Shown piece by piece: positions 9,372 to 19,396 of a DNA stretch of 64,000 bases. Each line of letters opens with the position of its first letter. The stretch's first letter is position 1. This stretch comes from UBA6059 sp965227155 (lineage in GTDB: Bacteria; Bacteroidota; Bacteroidia; Cytophagales; Cyclobacteriaceae), in contig OZ245731.1 in assembly GCA_965227155.1 (NCBI GenBank), positions 310,001 through 374,000 on the forward strand. The letters are read 5' to 3'. Position numbers and translations under genes: made by a program. The notes under the pieces were generated by a model that did not search any database, was not told where the DNA came from, and saw only the letters and a program-made list of their open reading frames with translations.

Positions 9372-12300
9372 TTAATGTCTTGAGCTCACACCTACTTTTA
9401 TGGATTCTATTGATTCATCCCGCATAAATATAGCTTGTGCATGAGGATGAGGTAAAGTCTGTCCTTCTAGTCGTTCATTTCCCCCATCAGAAAATTGTAT
9501 CTCCAGATTGTTTTCGTCTGACTTTTCATAAATGATCAGGGTTTGGCAGTAGGTAAATGCCAATTGGTCCTTTTGAATTTCTACCTCATTGAGCTTTCCT
9601 CTTACTGTATAATACCTCCAAAGTGTCGGCTCCTTCAGGAACTCATCCGGGTGAATGAAGAATGGGTCAAAGTGAATGGCTGAATTACTAACCCGAACGC
9701 CCAGCTCTGCCCAGCGATTTAAGATATCTTCTTTCACCTGCCCGGTCATTCCCGGCTGCTGCACGCCCCTATTGGCGGGTGTATGAGAATATGGATCGGT
9801 AGGGAATGCTCCATATACTTCCGGCGATTTATTGATACCTATACCGGCCCTTATTTCAAAATAATGCTCTACCAATCGGCTGTACAATTCGCCCTGTCGC
9901 TGATCCTCAGGCAAATGATTTAATGTTTCCTGTGCAGCCACCAGCAGCTTGGAAACCATATGCCAATAAATACTGCCGAGACCTTCATAGCCAAAGAAGG
10001 TACCGGACCGGCCGGTAAATGCTTTGTGGTTAAACATTTGCTCATAAATGTTCAGCCAGTTGAAGTACTCATCAGCTGCAAGCTTGCCATACTTTTCAGA
10101 CTTCTTAAGGGCCTCGAGTGTAGCTTTTAAGGGTCGATTATTATTGAAGCTACTGTTAAAATGATATTGCCCTTTGATGTCCTGATACAACAGCTGCTTA
10201 TTTTGATCTGCCAAAAGTGCACCGGCAAGTGCTGACTTTTCGACAAATTCTGATGGAATGATGTTCTTCTCCAAAAATCGGGGTAAAGTACGATCAGGAT
10301 ACAGCATGTAGCTATATTGGTCCTCCCGATAAATATCACTGGCTTTTAAGGCATCCAATACCTCCAGCGATTCTGCCGGATCCAGCAACCCTGCCGATAA
10401 TACCGCTACCTGACCTTCCAACATACCATAAAGCCTACCTATGGTGGCCTCATTTTCCTTAAATTCAATCAGGTTATAAGCATGATATAGGGCATCTTCG
10501 CTCTTATTGGCACGTATCGTGTGATCAATGTATGCCAACAGCAAGCTTAGGAAGCGCTCTAGTTCTACTTTTTCAAGGCTTACAGTTTTTTCAGAAAAGC
10601 CACTGTACACTGCGGTACGATAAACCTCGCCGGCTCTACCTGCTGCGTCCACAAAAGTCCTTCTTTCTGCATCAGTAAATTGAGCCTTTAGGCTGGCTTC
10701 ATGATTTTTCAGGCATTGCTGCAAATCATTAAACAGCTGACTTACCTCCTCGTGGATGCTCGCATTTTGCCATTCCGATTCTTTCAAAAGTGCAATCATA
10801 AAGGACACATGGCGACGCATGTAATAGAGCGTAACCATGGAAACACCATTACCAACCAGGGCATTATTGGCATCATTCCATTCAGGGCGCTGCGTGTTGA
10901 GCCATATGCCAGCTTCCGGAATGAAATTTGAAACCTTCGCCAGCAGCATTACCATTAGTTTCTCGATCAGGTTGGTTCTCAATGGTTGTGCATCTTTACC
11001 CCAAACAAGTCTGCCATCACTGCCAACCTGAGCTACACGGTCGTTGATTATCGCATCCAAATCATGGTCATAAACGATGGTATCCTGAGGGTCAGCAACC
11101 AGGTCATCATAGCCCTTGATTTTATAAGGTACGTTGGCATATACAAACTGGTCGTTGGTGAGTAAGAAACCTAGTCGGTCAGGAAAATGATTATGGGCAA
11201 TTTCTAATAACTTCTGAAGGTAAATCACCTGATGATCACCCCAATAGCCAATATATGACCATGGATCGTCCGGCTCCACTACCTCCCAATCAATACCCTC
11301 GCGGTTAATCCGGTAGGGATTATATCCGTCCACAGTAGAGGCATTGACAAAGCGAGCAATCATAGCAGTGATGTATCCAGGAATAGATAAAGCCAAAGCC
11401 TCCCAGTTTTGGAAAATATCCCTCCAGTTCCCAGCATATTTTCTACTGAGGTTACCATGCTCATCTTTGAGATCGATAGAGAAGAAGTTCCAGGGGCGAC
11501 TTGGGTCTCCGTGTCTACGACTGAAAGAAATCGGCAAATACTCAGAAACAATACGCTTTAGGTTCACATCATCCTGCAGCTCCACTTTATTAAGCAATGC
11601 CTGATAGCTAAGGGTATCTGGTAATGTTTCCAAGAAGTCTTTGGCATCCTCACTCACCTTTATATTAAAGGTTTTTATATAATCTGCCAGATCATATTTA
11701 TCTATATCATATTGGTCTTCAAATAGTCCGCCACGCATGATATTGAAAAGCACGTTGGACAAATGGCGGTTGGCCATGCGTAGGTCATTGGTACATTGAA
11801 GGCCATCGGCCAAGGCAATCTTGCTCCTTAGGCTGGCATGACCGGCTTCAATATCAGCTTCCAGTTTTTCACCAAACTGGGCTTTGTTGGCCAAATGGTT
11901 TTTGATGACCATTACATCGCCAAAGTTGAAATCAACATCACAACCCATAATCCAGGAAAGCTCCTCACCGGCATTAAGTGTAGCCTGGCTATGTACGAAA
12001 TAAGCACCGGGCTCAGCTTTCACATCTACCTCTGTACTAATCGCTTCGCCATATTTGAAATTTTCTAATTGCTGATCGCTCAGGAGGTAATGGGACACCT
12101 CAAGCCCGTGGGACCACACAATATTGGTAGTGAGTGCTTCGCTAGGTTCGGCCCGATCCACAATAGTGGCACTCAGCATAAACATGCCAAGTCCAGTCTC
12201 CTCATCCAATTCATTTTTCTTGTACGCATTTACCAGGTTACTGACACGCGTTTGGATAGCACTATCTATACCAGAGGGTAATATGTTTTGCATACCATCG

Positions 12301-12830
12301 AGCAATTCTACCGAGGTTGTGGCCGATCCATGATTAGCCAGCTCGCATTTTCTTACTATCCCAAACTTTTCAGAGAAGGTATAGCCATAGCAAAAGGAAA
12401 GCCCGAGTGAATGATTGATTTCCTCAAAAATGACTTCATTGCCAAGGTCATTTTTATAAATGTTTCGCTGGATATCATATACACCTTTTACAGCCTGTGA
12501 AAATGGCTCCCAGAGGTAGGTTTTATCCGCAACGGTAGCCTTGAAGATAGAATTGCTACCGGTATTGTCCGATCCCTGATGGATTTTATCAACAGTATAG
12601 TAAGGGAAAATCGCATGATTTGGATTCTTGCGGCCAGCAGAAATACCCCCTTTGCTCGACACAAAAAGCCAATGATCAGAATGGCTCACTATGCTCATGA
12701 AAAAAGGGTCCATCTGATCATAATGCTCAATGCGGTAGAATTGCTTCCCTTTGCGGTCTACATAAGCTCCAGACACACCTTTCTTATTTCCTAAAATTTT
12801 ATTCTCGCCTAAGTATATTTCCTTTGACAT
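9372..12830 (-). CDS. Beta-1,3-glucan phosphorylase-like protein (probable GH149)
   Basis: 1152 residues, no signal peptide, so cytosolic. The N-terminal beta-sandwich region (about 1-330) is followed by an (alpha/alpha)6 barrel with YAGNWRDIFQNWEAL (about 465-479) and SYIGYWGDHQ (Asp532), which lines up with the general-acid Asp of GH94 phosphorylases. The length of 1100-1150 residues and the beta-glucan gene neighbours fit GH149, which splits beta-1,3-gluco-oligosaccharides with phosphate to give glucose-1-phosphate. GH161 or another GH94-clan family is the alternative. It is the last gene of the operon and would save ATP after uptake of oligosaccharides by the two upstream transporters. 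Family recognition is from memory of motifs, not from a search. Confidence 0.7.
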   Translation of the reverse strand: MSKEIYLGENKILGNKKGVSGAYVDRKGKQFYRIEHYDQMDPFFMSIVSHSDHWLFVSSKGGISAGRKNPNHAIFPYYTVDKIHQGSDNTGSNSIFKATVADKTYLWEPFSQAVKGVYDIQRNIYKNDLGNEVIFEEINHSLGLSFCYGYTFSEKFGIVRKCELANHGSATTSVELLDGMQNILPSGIDSAIQTRVSNLVNAYKKNELDEETGLGMFMLSATIVDRAEPSEALTTNIVWSHGLEVSHYLLSDQQLENFKYGEAISTEVDVKAEPGAYFVHSQATLNAGEELSWIMGCDVDFNFGDVMVIKNHLANKAQFGEKLEADIEAGHASLRSKIALADGLQCTNDLRMANRHLSNVLFNIMRGGLFEDQYDIDKYDLADYIKTFNIKVSEDAKDFLETLPDTLSYQALLNKVELQDDVNLKRIVSEYLPISFSRRHGDPSRPWNFFSIDLKDEHGNLSRKYAGNWRDIFQNWEALALSIPGYITAMIARFVNASTVDGYNPYRINREGIDWEVVEPDDPWSYIGYWGDHQVIYLQKLLEIAHNHFPDRLGFLLTNDQFVYANVPYKIKGYDDLVADPQDTIVYDHDLDAIINDRVAQVGSDGRLVWGKDAQPLRTNLIEKLMVMLLAKVSNFIPEAGIWLNTQRPEWNDANNALVGNGVSMVTLYYMRRHVSFMIALLKESEWQNASIHEEVSQLFNDLQQCLKNHEASLKAQFTDAERRTFVDAAGRAGEVYRTAVYSGFSEKTVSLEKVELERFLSLLLAYIDHTIRANKSEDALYHAYNLIEFKENEATIGRLYGMLEGQVAVLSAGLLDPAESLEVLDALKASDIYREDQYSYMLYPDRTLPRFLEKNIIPSEFVEKSALAGALLADQNKQLLYQDIKGQYHFNSSFNNNRPLKATLEALKKSEKYGKLAADEYFNWLNIYEQMFNHKAFTGRSGTFFGYEGLGSIYWHMVSKLLVAAQETLNHLPEDQRQGELYSRLVEHYFEIRAGIGINKSPEVYGAFPTDPYSHTPANRGVQQPGMTGQVKEDILNRWAELGVRVSNSAIHFDPFFIHPDEFLKEPTLWRYYTVRGKLNEVEIQKDQLAFTYCQTLIIYEKSDENNLEIQFSDGGNERLEGQTLPHPHAQAIFMRDESIESIKVGVSSRH

Positions 12831-12935
12831 AATATCTATTTAGCTTAATTCCATTTCTTAACATTCCTGTAATTCATATCCTGATCAACAGAACCCAATT
12901 CAATCAATTCTTGATGCAGTTTTAAAGCACATATA

Positions 12936-14498
12936 TCAATGCTTTACCAGTATTTCTTCCAATTCCTCAAGGGATTTACCTTTGGTTTCCGGTACAACCA
13001 TGATCACAAAAAGAAGGCCGATGGCGGCAAATACTCCATAAAGCAGAAAGGTAATACTACTGCCAAATGTAGCAAGCTCCCAAGGGAAAAATTGCTGCAC
13101 CAAATAACTGATGGCTGAATTAATAAATCCAACAAAAGAGATAGCAACCCCTTTGATACCTATCGGGAAGAGCTCTGAAAACAGCACCCACATCACTGGT
13201 CCCAGGGATATTGCAAAAGAAGCCACAAAGCTTAAAATACCAATCAATATTATGGTTGAATTCATATTGATTGAGGCAGTAATAAATTTTGATTCATGCA
13301 AAACGGCCATATCCTCTCCTATGGTTTCTCTTATCGCTTGTTTGAATGCGATATCGTCATCATAAACAGCATTCATCATTGGCGAAAGGTTTAACTGCTG
13401 AACTTCAGCAGGCAACTCCGACAACCTTGACTCTTCCAATTGGTAAGTCGCTGAACCAAACCCGTAAGCCAACAAGCCCATGGAAAGCGTAATGCCTGCC
13501 AGACCTCCTATCAATAATGGCTTTCTTCCAAATCGGTCTATAAAAAGAATCGCAAAAACAGTAAAAACAAGATTGGTCAAACCTACAAGTATGGCTTGAA
13601 TAAAAGAAGCATCTGTACCAATGCCTGATTGCTCGAAAATCATAGGTGCATAAAAGAATACCGAATTGATACCTGTGATCTGCTGCAAAACAGCCACCAC
13701 TACACCAATGACCAGCACAAGCCGGTAGGCAGGTTTAAATATTTCCATCATGCCGGCAGACTCTTTTTTGCTATCCTCTTCTATGGTTTTCAAGGCCTCT
13801 CCGATTTGTTGCTTTGCGTTGGAAACATCCGTAAACTGCTGCATTACAGTCAATGCCTGGTCTGTCTGTCCTTTTAGCAATAACCAACGAGGGCTTTTAG
13901 GTACATAAAATAGTCCGAAGTAATAAAGCACTGCCGGTAAAAACTCAAGGCCCAGCATCCAGCGCCAGTTGTAGGCATCCAGCTGCAGTGTAGCTGCCCA
14001 GGCTAAATCCGATTTCCCGAAATAAAGCACCAAATAGTTGGTAAAAAAGGCTACCGAAATACCGATTACAATATTAAGCTGGTTAAAAGACACCATCCTG
14101 CCCCGCAATCCTGGAGGTGAAATTTCAGCAATATACATGGGTGCCAAAATCAGTGAAGCGCCTACACCAAGGCCACCAACCATACGGGCTATGACTAATA
14201 AGAGGAAAGTAGGCGCCAAAGCAGAACCAATCGCTGAAACCGCATAAAGAATGGCAGCCACTTTGAGTACAGCTCTTCTGCCAAATCGATCGCTAAGGGG
14301 TCCACTTACCATCATAGCCAGTGTAGCAGTAAGTGTAAGCGAGGCTACCGACCAGCCAAGCTCTATCTTAGAAAGGTTAAATTCCGGCTCTATGAACTTT
14401 ACTACCCCTGAGATTACGGAGGCATCAAAGCCCATCAGGAATCCTCCCAGTGCTACAATGAGCGCAACGCGTATGGTGTAAACCTGCTTATTCGCCAT
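12936..14498 (-). CDS. MFS sugar porter (SP family)
   Basis: 520 residues with about 12 membrane segments. Signature motifs of the sugar porter family are all present: GPLSDRFGRRAVL after helix 2, GGLGVGASLILAPMYIAEIS in helix 4-5, PKSPRWLL before the central loop, QQITGINSVFFYAP in helix 7, DRFGRKPLL, and PETKGKSLEELEEIL at the end. An extra loop of about 60 residues between helices 9 and 10 is longer than usual. It probably imports glucose or a glucan-derived sugar with protons across the inner membrane. It is the eighth gene of the glucan operon, 105 bases before the phosphorylase. Confidence 0.88.
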   Translation of the reverse strand: MANKQVYTIRVALIVALGGFLMGFDASVISGVVKFIEPEFNLSKIELGWSVASLTLTATLAMMVSGPLSDRFGRRAVLKVAAILYAVSAIGSALAPTFLLLVIARMVGGLGVGASLILAPMYIAEISPPGLRGRMVSFNQLNIVIGISVAFFTNYLVLYFGKSDLAWAATLQLDAYNWRWMLGLEFLPAVLYYFGLFYVPKSPRWLLLKGQTDQALTVMQQFTDVSNAKQQIGEALKTIEEDSKKESAGMMEIFKPAYRLVLVIGVVVAVLQQITGINSVFFYAPMIFEQSGIGTDASFIQAILVGLTNLVFTVFAILFIDRFGRKPLLIGGLAGITLSMGLLAYGFGSATYQLEESRLSELPAEVQQLNLSPMMNAVYDDDIAFKQAIRETIGEDMAVLHESKFITASINMNSTIILIGILSFVASFAISLGPVMWVLFSELFPIGIKGVAISFVGFINSAISYLVQQFFPWELATFGSSITFLLYGVFAAIGLLFVIMVVPETKGKSLEELEEILVKH

Positions 14499-14605
14499 TA
14501 GGTTAAGTTATGCGGTTATGTCAATTTAGACTTGAAGACTCTGATTCTCAAATAATAGTCACTTATTGATAAAAATAGGCTACAAAGTACAATGATGAGT
14601 CTTTT

Positions 14606-15496
14606 CTATACGAATTTGAGTTTTTCATCAATATCCCAAAGCCCCCAATAAGCTCCTACATCTCCTTCATCCGCTACCTTCCAGGCTTCATCGAATGACG
14701 AGAAATAAAATATTTCGATATTGTCATTTTTAGACCATTCCTGAGTTTGAATAAAATACCTCATGAAGTTTTCTATGCTAGGGATGGCACCGCCCAGTGG
14801 TGTACCCTTACCTGGCCAACCCGTTTCAGTGATAATTACTTTTTTGCCTTTTCCAGCCTCTTGAGCAATCCTGTACATTTCCTTCATATACAACAGAGAG
14901 TAGTCTATAGAGCAACCCTCCCAATAAGGATAACAATTGGATAGAATTACATCACACCTTTCTGTGATTGCTGGCCGGTGGTCAAATTCATAGTAAGCAT
15001 CTACATAGCCCACAGGCACATTTACCGCAGCTTTTACCTCATCTATGAATTCAATGAGCTGTGATTCTGTAAGGTCCTTTCTATACATCACTTCATTACC
15101 TACTGCAGCAATATCAACATGGCCTTGGTTGCACATATTGATTAATGCATCAATTTCTTGTCGATTTTTCTCATCATCCTTACCCAACCATGCACCTACC
15201 AGGGTCTTAATGCCTAACTCCTTAGCAATTTTTGCGATGAGCTCATTACCCTCTATGCATGAAAAAGTTCTTACCCATTTGATATAAGGCTTCATTATTT
15301 CCAACCTTCTTCGCACCTGGGCTTCACTGAGGGTATCACCAGGTTTTTGATCTTTTTCATAGGCGCTGAAACATAACCCATGTATACCCGAATCAAGCAG
15401 TTCCTTGCATAGCTTTTTAAGATCATCAATGGATCGATTTGCAAATTCTGTGGGAATTAACGCGCCTATTCTTTCTTTTCTATAGGATGATGACAT
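14606..15496 (-). CDS. Cytosolic GH17 glucanase-like protein
   Basis: 296 residues, essentially the catalytic TIM barrel alone. The GH17 signatures are clear: acid/base Glu135 in AAVGNEVMY and nucleophile Glu224 in IITETGWPGKG. There is no signal peptide, so it should act in the cytoplasm on imported beta-1,3-gluco-oligosaccharides. It is strongly similar to the C-terminal domain of the next gene upstream (shared GLCFS.Y, RRR, WVR.FSC.EGNELI, GYVDAYY.F, CDVIL.NCYP.WEG), so the two are tandem paralogues. Bacterial GH17 enzymes can be endo- or exo-glucanases or transglycosylases; which applies is not visible. Confidence 0.85.
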   Translation of the reverse strand: MSSSYRKERIGALIPTEFANRSIDDLKKLCKELLDSGIHGLCFSAYEKDQKPGDTLSEAQVRRRLEIMKPYIKWVRTFSCIEGNELIAKIAKELGIKTLVGAWLGKDDEKNRQEIDALINMCNQGHVDIAAVGNEVMYRKDLTESQLIEFIDEVKAAVNVPVGYVDAYYEFDHRPAITERCDVILSNCYPYWEGCSIDYSLLYMKEMYRIAQEAGKGKKVIITETGWPGKGTPLGGAIPSIENFMRYFIQTQEWSKNDNIEIFYFSSFDEAWKVADEGDVGAYWGLWDIDEKLKFV

Positions 15497-15529
15497 AGTA
15501 GTAGATTATATTATTCTTTTTTTAGATGG

Positions 15530-17887
15530 TTATACCTGTTTTTGTAATACTCCGTATTTAAGTTCCTCATCTTTATTCCACAAGCCCCATTGCGAACCAA
15601 TTTCACCTTCCTGAACCACTTTCCAGGATTCATCGAAAGAAGAGAAATAGAACAGTTCGCATTGATTGGCTGCAGACCATTTCTGAATACTGATGAAGAA
15701 CTTCATCGCATTTTCTTCGGAAGGAACTGCATCAATTACCGGCTGTCCTTTGCTTGGCCAACCTGTTTCAGAGATAATAACTCTTTTACCTTTTGCCTTC
15801 TCTTTGGTCAATGCTATCATTTCCTCCACACTGTCCACGGCAATATCAATATTGAGCCCTTCCCAGAAAGGATAACAGTTGGCTAATATTACATCACAAG
15901 CATCAATTAAAGCCGGTTTTTCTACAAATTGGTAATACGCATCAACATATCCTACCTCAATGTGCTCCGGTAATGCAGCCCTCACCTCTTTTATATAATC
16001 GATTATCTGAGCTTCAGTAAGTTCATCTCTTAACAGTACCTCGTTACCAACCACGGCGATATCCACATAGCCTTCATTAGCTAATCTCTTGAGTGACTCA
16101 ATTTCTTCCTTAGTACGTTCTTTATTATTACTTACCCAGGCACCAACCATCGTTTTGAGCCCTTTCTGCTTGGCAATTTGTGGAATCAATTCGTTGCCTT
16201 CAGTACAGGAGAATGATCTTACCCATTGAATGTTTGGTGAAATGATATCCATTCTGCGTCGGATCTGTTCAGATGAAAGCACATCACCTACTTTCTGTCC
16301 TTCTACATAAGGGCTAAAGCACAACCCGTGGATACCGTTATCCAGCGTTTGTGAGAATACTTCCCTTAGTGCTTCGTTTGATTTACCCTGTAAATCAAGA
16401 CCATATTTAGGCTTACCATCAAAACTGGTAAGTGCATGCAGTTTACCTTGCAAGTGTCCGGCTGTACCCTGTCTTCTACTCTTTCTGCCTTCCAACTCAG
16501 CTCTTACTTCATGCGCTTTTTCTTCAGATACATCATAATCCCACATTACATACAGGGCAATCAACGTTCCCAGTATCGGGACACCTGAATAGAACATGCG
16601 CAAACCAGTGAGTGTCTCCATGGACTGCTGGGCAATATCTGCATTAAAACCAACTACAGAGAGAATTACGCCACTCAAGCCACCGGCAATCGCAAAACCA
16701 AACTTCACCATCCACCAATAGATGGCACCGAAAATACCCTCACGACGCAGCCCAGTATTGAGCTCATCCATATCTATCACATCGGCTGTCATAGACATCA
16801 TCAAAACAAACAAGCTACCTATACCAAATGAATGGAAAGGCAGTGCGATGATGAACATGTAGGGTTTGCCCGGTATGAATAGGAACCAAAGGGATAGATA
16901 TCCTAAAATTGATATCGCCTGTGAGACCAGAAATGCCTTTTTCTTACCCATCACCTTAGACATTTTGGTGACAATAGGAATAACCACAAAGGTGGTAACT
17001 ACTGCACCTAAGCTACCAAACAATGTAGGCCAAACACCGGCAGATTCTGCATTGCCACTAAAGAGGTAATAAACGATAATGAAGAATGAAAAGGCAGCAA
17101 TAGTATTGAAGGCATTGAATATAAAGAAAGTGGCAATACATAGCTTTCTAAAAGGTCTTAGTTTAAAAGCCTCCACAAATCCCTGCAGGATTTCTTTCAG
17201 GCTTCTGCCTATGGTTTTCACAGTTAATGGGGAATAATCCTCATCAACTGTAGACTTGCTTTTCAGAAATATAGCAGGCACCATAGCGAAAAGCATACAA
17301 ATTAAGCCTACCCAAACTGCCAGCTGACGGGTAGCCACCTCAGCTGTTGGGAACCAGTCAGGATCATACATGACCACCCAAAACCAGGGTGCTATAACCC
17401 ATGCCCATTGGCCTAGCCATTGTGCTATAGCCATAATATCTGTGCGCTCATGAAAATCATCGCTGAGCTCATAGCCCATAGCCACATAAGGTACACTGAA
17501 TATGGTAAGGCCCAGGTAAAACAAAAAAGACCAGCCCAGGAAATAGGCAAAATTGTAATCGACACCATTTTCGCGGTAAAGCTGCCACATGGTTACAAAT
17601 GCGATACCCATAATGATCGCTCCCAGGAATACATATTGCCTTCTCCTGCCCCATTTTGACCGGGTATTGTCAGATATAAAACCCATAATAGGGTCGGTAA
17701 TGGAATCAAATACCCTGGGGAAGAAATAGATAACACCCCACATCCAGCCCGGAAAACCAAGGTCCTGCACAAGTACTACCATAAAAATCCCTAATACAGC
17801 CGGAAACATCTGATTAGCAAACATCCCAAGGCCGAAAGCCACCTTGGCTCCGAAGGGTACTTTACTTTTTGTTGCTACTTGTGACAT
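15530..17887 (-). CDS. Fusion of GPH-type MFS symporter and GH17 glucanase
   Basis: 785 residues. Residues 1 to about 455 form a MelB-like glycoside-pentoside-hexuronide:cation symporter with about 12 helices, the SITDPIMGFISDNTRSKWGRRR block (about 62-83), VPYVAMGYELSDD and MTADVIDMDEL. A charged linker (about 455-495) leads into a full GH17 barrel with acid/base Glu616 (VVGNEV) and nucleophile Glu707 (IISETGWPSKG). Both ends of GPH carriers lie in the cytoplasm, so the enzyme domain should hang at the inner face of the membrane where the sugar emerges. There is no frameshift or second start of obvious strength at the joint. Ends 33 bases before the free GH17 gene and starts 4 bases after GH30. 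Confidence 0.88.
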   Translation of the reverse strand: MSQVATKSKVPFGAKVAFGLGMFANQMFPAVLGIFMVVLVQDLGFPGWMWGVIYFFPRVFDSITDPIMGFISDNTRSKWGRRRQYVFLGAIIMGIAFVTMWQLYRENGVDYNFAYFLGWSFLFYLGLTIFSVPYVAMGYELSDDFHERTDIMAIAQWLGQWAWVIAPWFWVVMYDPDWFPTAEVATRQLAVWVGLICMLFAMVPAIFLKSKSTVDEDYSPLTVKTIGRSLKEILQGFVEAFKLRPFRKLCIATFFIFNAFNTIAAFSFFIIVYYLFSGNAESAGVWPTLFGSLGAVVTTFVVIPIVTKMSKVMGKKKAFLVSQAISILGYLSLWFLFIPGKPYMFIIALPFHSFGIGSLFVLMMSMTADVIDMDELNTGLRREGIFGAIYWWMVKFGFAIAGGLSGVILSVVGFNADIAQQSMETLTGLRMFYSGVPILGTLIALYVMWDYDVSEEKAHEVRAELEGRKSRRQGTAGHLQGKLHALTSFDGKPKYGLDLQGKSNEALREVFSQTLDNGIHGLCFSPYVEGQKVGDVLSSEQIRRRMDIISPNIQWVRSFSCTEGNELIPQIAKQKGLKTMVGAWVSNNKERTKEEIESLKRLANEGYVDIAVVGNEVLLRDELTEAQIIDYIKEVRAALPEHIEVGYVDAYYQFVEKPALIDACDVILANCYPFWEGLNIDIAVDSVEEMIALTKEKAKGKRVIISETGWPSKGQPVIDAVPSEENAMKFFISIQKWSAANQCELFYFSSFDESWKVVQEGEIGSQWGLWNKDEELKYGVLQKQV

Positions 17888-17891
17888 AGAA

Positions 17892-19388
17892 CTACGGTTT
17901 TTTGGGTAATATAATTGTTTGAATTGCTTTAGCGCTTATAGTTACATCTCTTTTACTTTCACCTAAAGATAAGGTGAAGCTTTTTTCATTTTCTGAAGGG
18001 TTGAATACAACCACAGCAATGGACTCATCCGGATTAACGGCTGCAGTGACCATCAAATCATTATCAGGATTATCTACACCGATCACCTGCGCTTCCGGCC
18101 TGATATACCTGCTAAAATGAGACATGACATAATAGATAGGTGTAAAATATACCTCATCAGCCTCAGGATCAACAATTACCGGTGCTACACACCAGTTTTT
18201 AAACCAGTTAGGGCCACCCTGTCTGTTCAGTACCATATTCCAATCTACCCATCCATCTACCCAATTATTAAGGCAGCCAATGATATCACGTGCGTACCTG
18301 AAGGTAGGCACATATTTTGGATGTAACGGTTTTTGGTCTTCCGGTGCCCAGTCCCAGCCCCAGTCCGTTGCTTCCTTGCTCCAATACCACGCATCATCTT
18401 TCCACTTGGGCACTTCAGCATCTACACAAGCTTCCGATTGAATCAAATGCTTGTCAGGTGCCTTTTGGTGGGCATATTGCAACTCATCCGGGAAGAAATC
18501 AAAAGTACTGGCATACCAGTGAATGGCAGTACCATCAAAATATTTACCTACTGTGGGATCATTGTACATGGCATCAACCCATTCCTTCAGATGTTCCCGG
18601 TTTTGATCATACCCCAGAATTTTAACTTGTGATTTATTGTGATTATCAAGCGTCGGGCCCAGGTGATTTTGAACAAAAGCAGACATTTCTTCAGGTGTAA
18701 AATGCATGCTCTCCCAGTTATTGCCATTGCCTAAAGGCTCGTTTTCCACTGTTATCCCCCAAATATCAATGCCTTCCGCTTTGTATGCATCAATGTATTT
18801 GAAAAAATAGAGTGCCCATGAATCATAGTATTCAGGAAGTAACTTACCCCCTACCCAATCACCATTGTCTTTCATAAATGGCGGTGCAGTCCATGGTGAA
18901 GCAATAATTTTAAATCCCTCCTCTGAAGTTTCCATGGCTTCTTTGATCATTGGGATAATGTCTTCCCTATCCTCATCTAGGCTAAAAGTGCTCAGGTCTT
19001 TATCTTCATCAGTCACATAATCATATTGGCTTAGTGAAAAATCACAGGAATTGATATGTGTCCTGGTCAGGGAATAGCGCGCTCCCTCAGGGCCAAAATA
19101 TGCGTCAATTATTTTTTTTCGATTCTCTGCACTAAGCTGATTAAGCAGGTATGCTGAAGACTCAGTGAATGACCCACCAAAACCAGTGATGGTTTGTAGA
19201 AGATTTTGTGGCTTAAGCTTTATCTCCACCTCCCCTGCCTTGTTGTCTGCATCGCTTATTTTGGTAAGCTTATGACCACTGGCACTTGTCTCAAAAACCT
19301 CCAGGTCTAGCTTTTCTTTGTTGGAAGTACAGGCGTTCAACATGAATAAAAATAGAAAAGTGGGGATATATAGCTTACAAGGTACCAT
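17892..19388 (-). CDS. GH30 glucanase lipoprotein (probable endo-beta-1,6-glucanase)
   Basis: 498 residues. The signal ends in a lipobox (LNAC, Cys20). The GH30 barrel carries ITGFGGSFTESSAY at the start of the domain, IASPWTAPPFMK, the acid/base in TVENEPLG (Glu217) and the nucleophile in LIQSEACVD (Glu319), followed by the side beta-domain typical of GH30. Subfamily 3 members cut beta-1,6 linkages, which are the branches of laminarin, and the neighbouring GH16 and GH17 genes support that substrate. Envelope lipoprotein, likely on the surface or in the periplasm. Eight bases separate it from the GH17 lipoprotein gene. Confidence 0.88.
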   Translation of the reverse strand: MVPCKLYIPTFLFLFMLNACTSNKEKLDLEVFETSASGHKLTKISDADNKAGEVEIKLKPQNLLQTITGFGGSFTESSAYLLNQLSAENRKKIIDAYFGPEGARYSLTRTHINSCDFSLSQYDYVTDEDKDLSTFSLDEDREDIIPMIKEAMETSEEGFKIIASPWTAPPFMKDNGDWVGGKLLPEYYDSWALYFFKYIDAYKAEGIDIWGITVENEPLGNGNNWESMHFTPEEMSAFVQNHLGPTLDNHNKSQVKILGYDQNREHLKEWVDAMYNDPTVGKYFDGTAIHWYASTFDFFPDELQYAHQKAPDKHLIQSEACVDAEVPKWKDDAWYWSKEATDWGWDWAPEDQKPLHPKYVPTFRYARDIIGCLNNWVDGWVDWNMVLNRQGGPNWFKNWCVAPVIVDPEADEVYFTPIYYVMSHFSRYIRPEAQVIGVDNPDNDLMVTAAVNPDESIAVVVFNPSENEKSFTLSLGESKRDVTISAKAIQTIILPKKP

Positions 19389-19396
19389 ATTAATTG

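Noticed and set aside
9359..9390. TGTGAGC/GCTCACA inverted repeat as a terminator between convergent genes
   Set aside because: The stem has only 7 pairs, the loop is 18 bases and no T-run follows on either strand.
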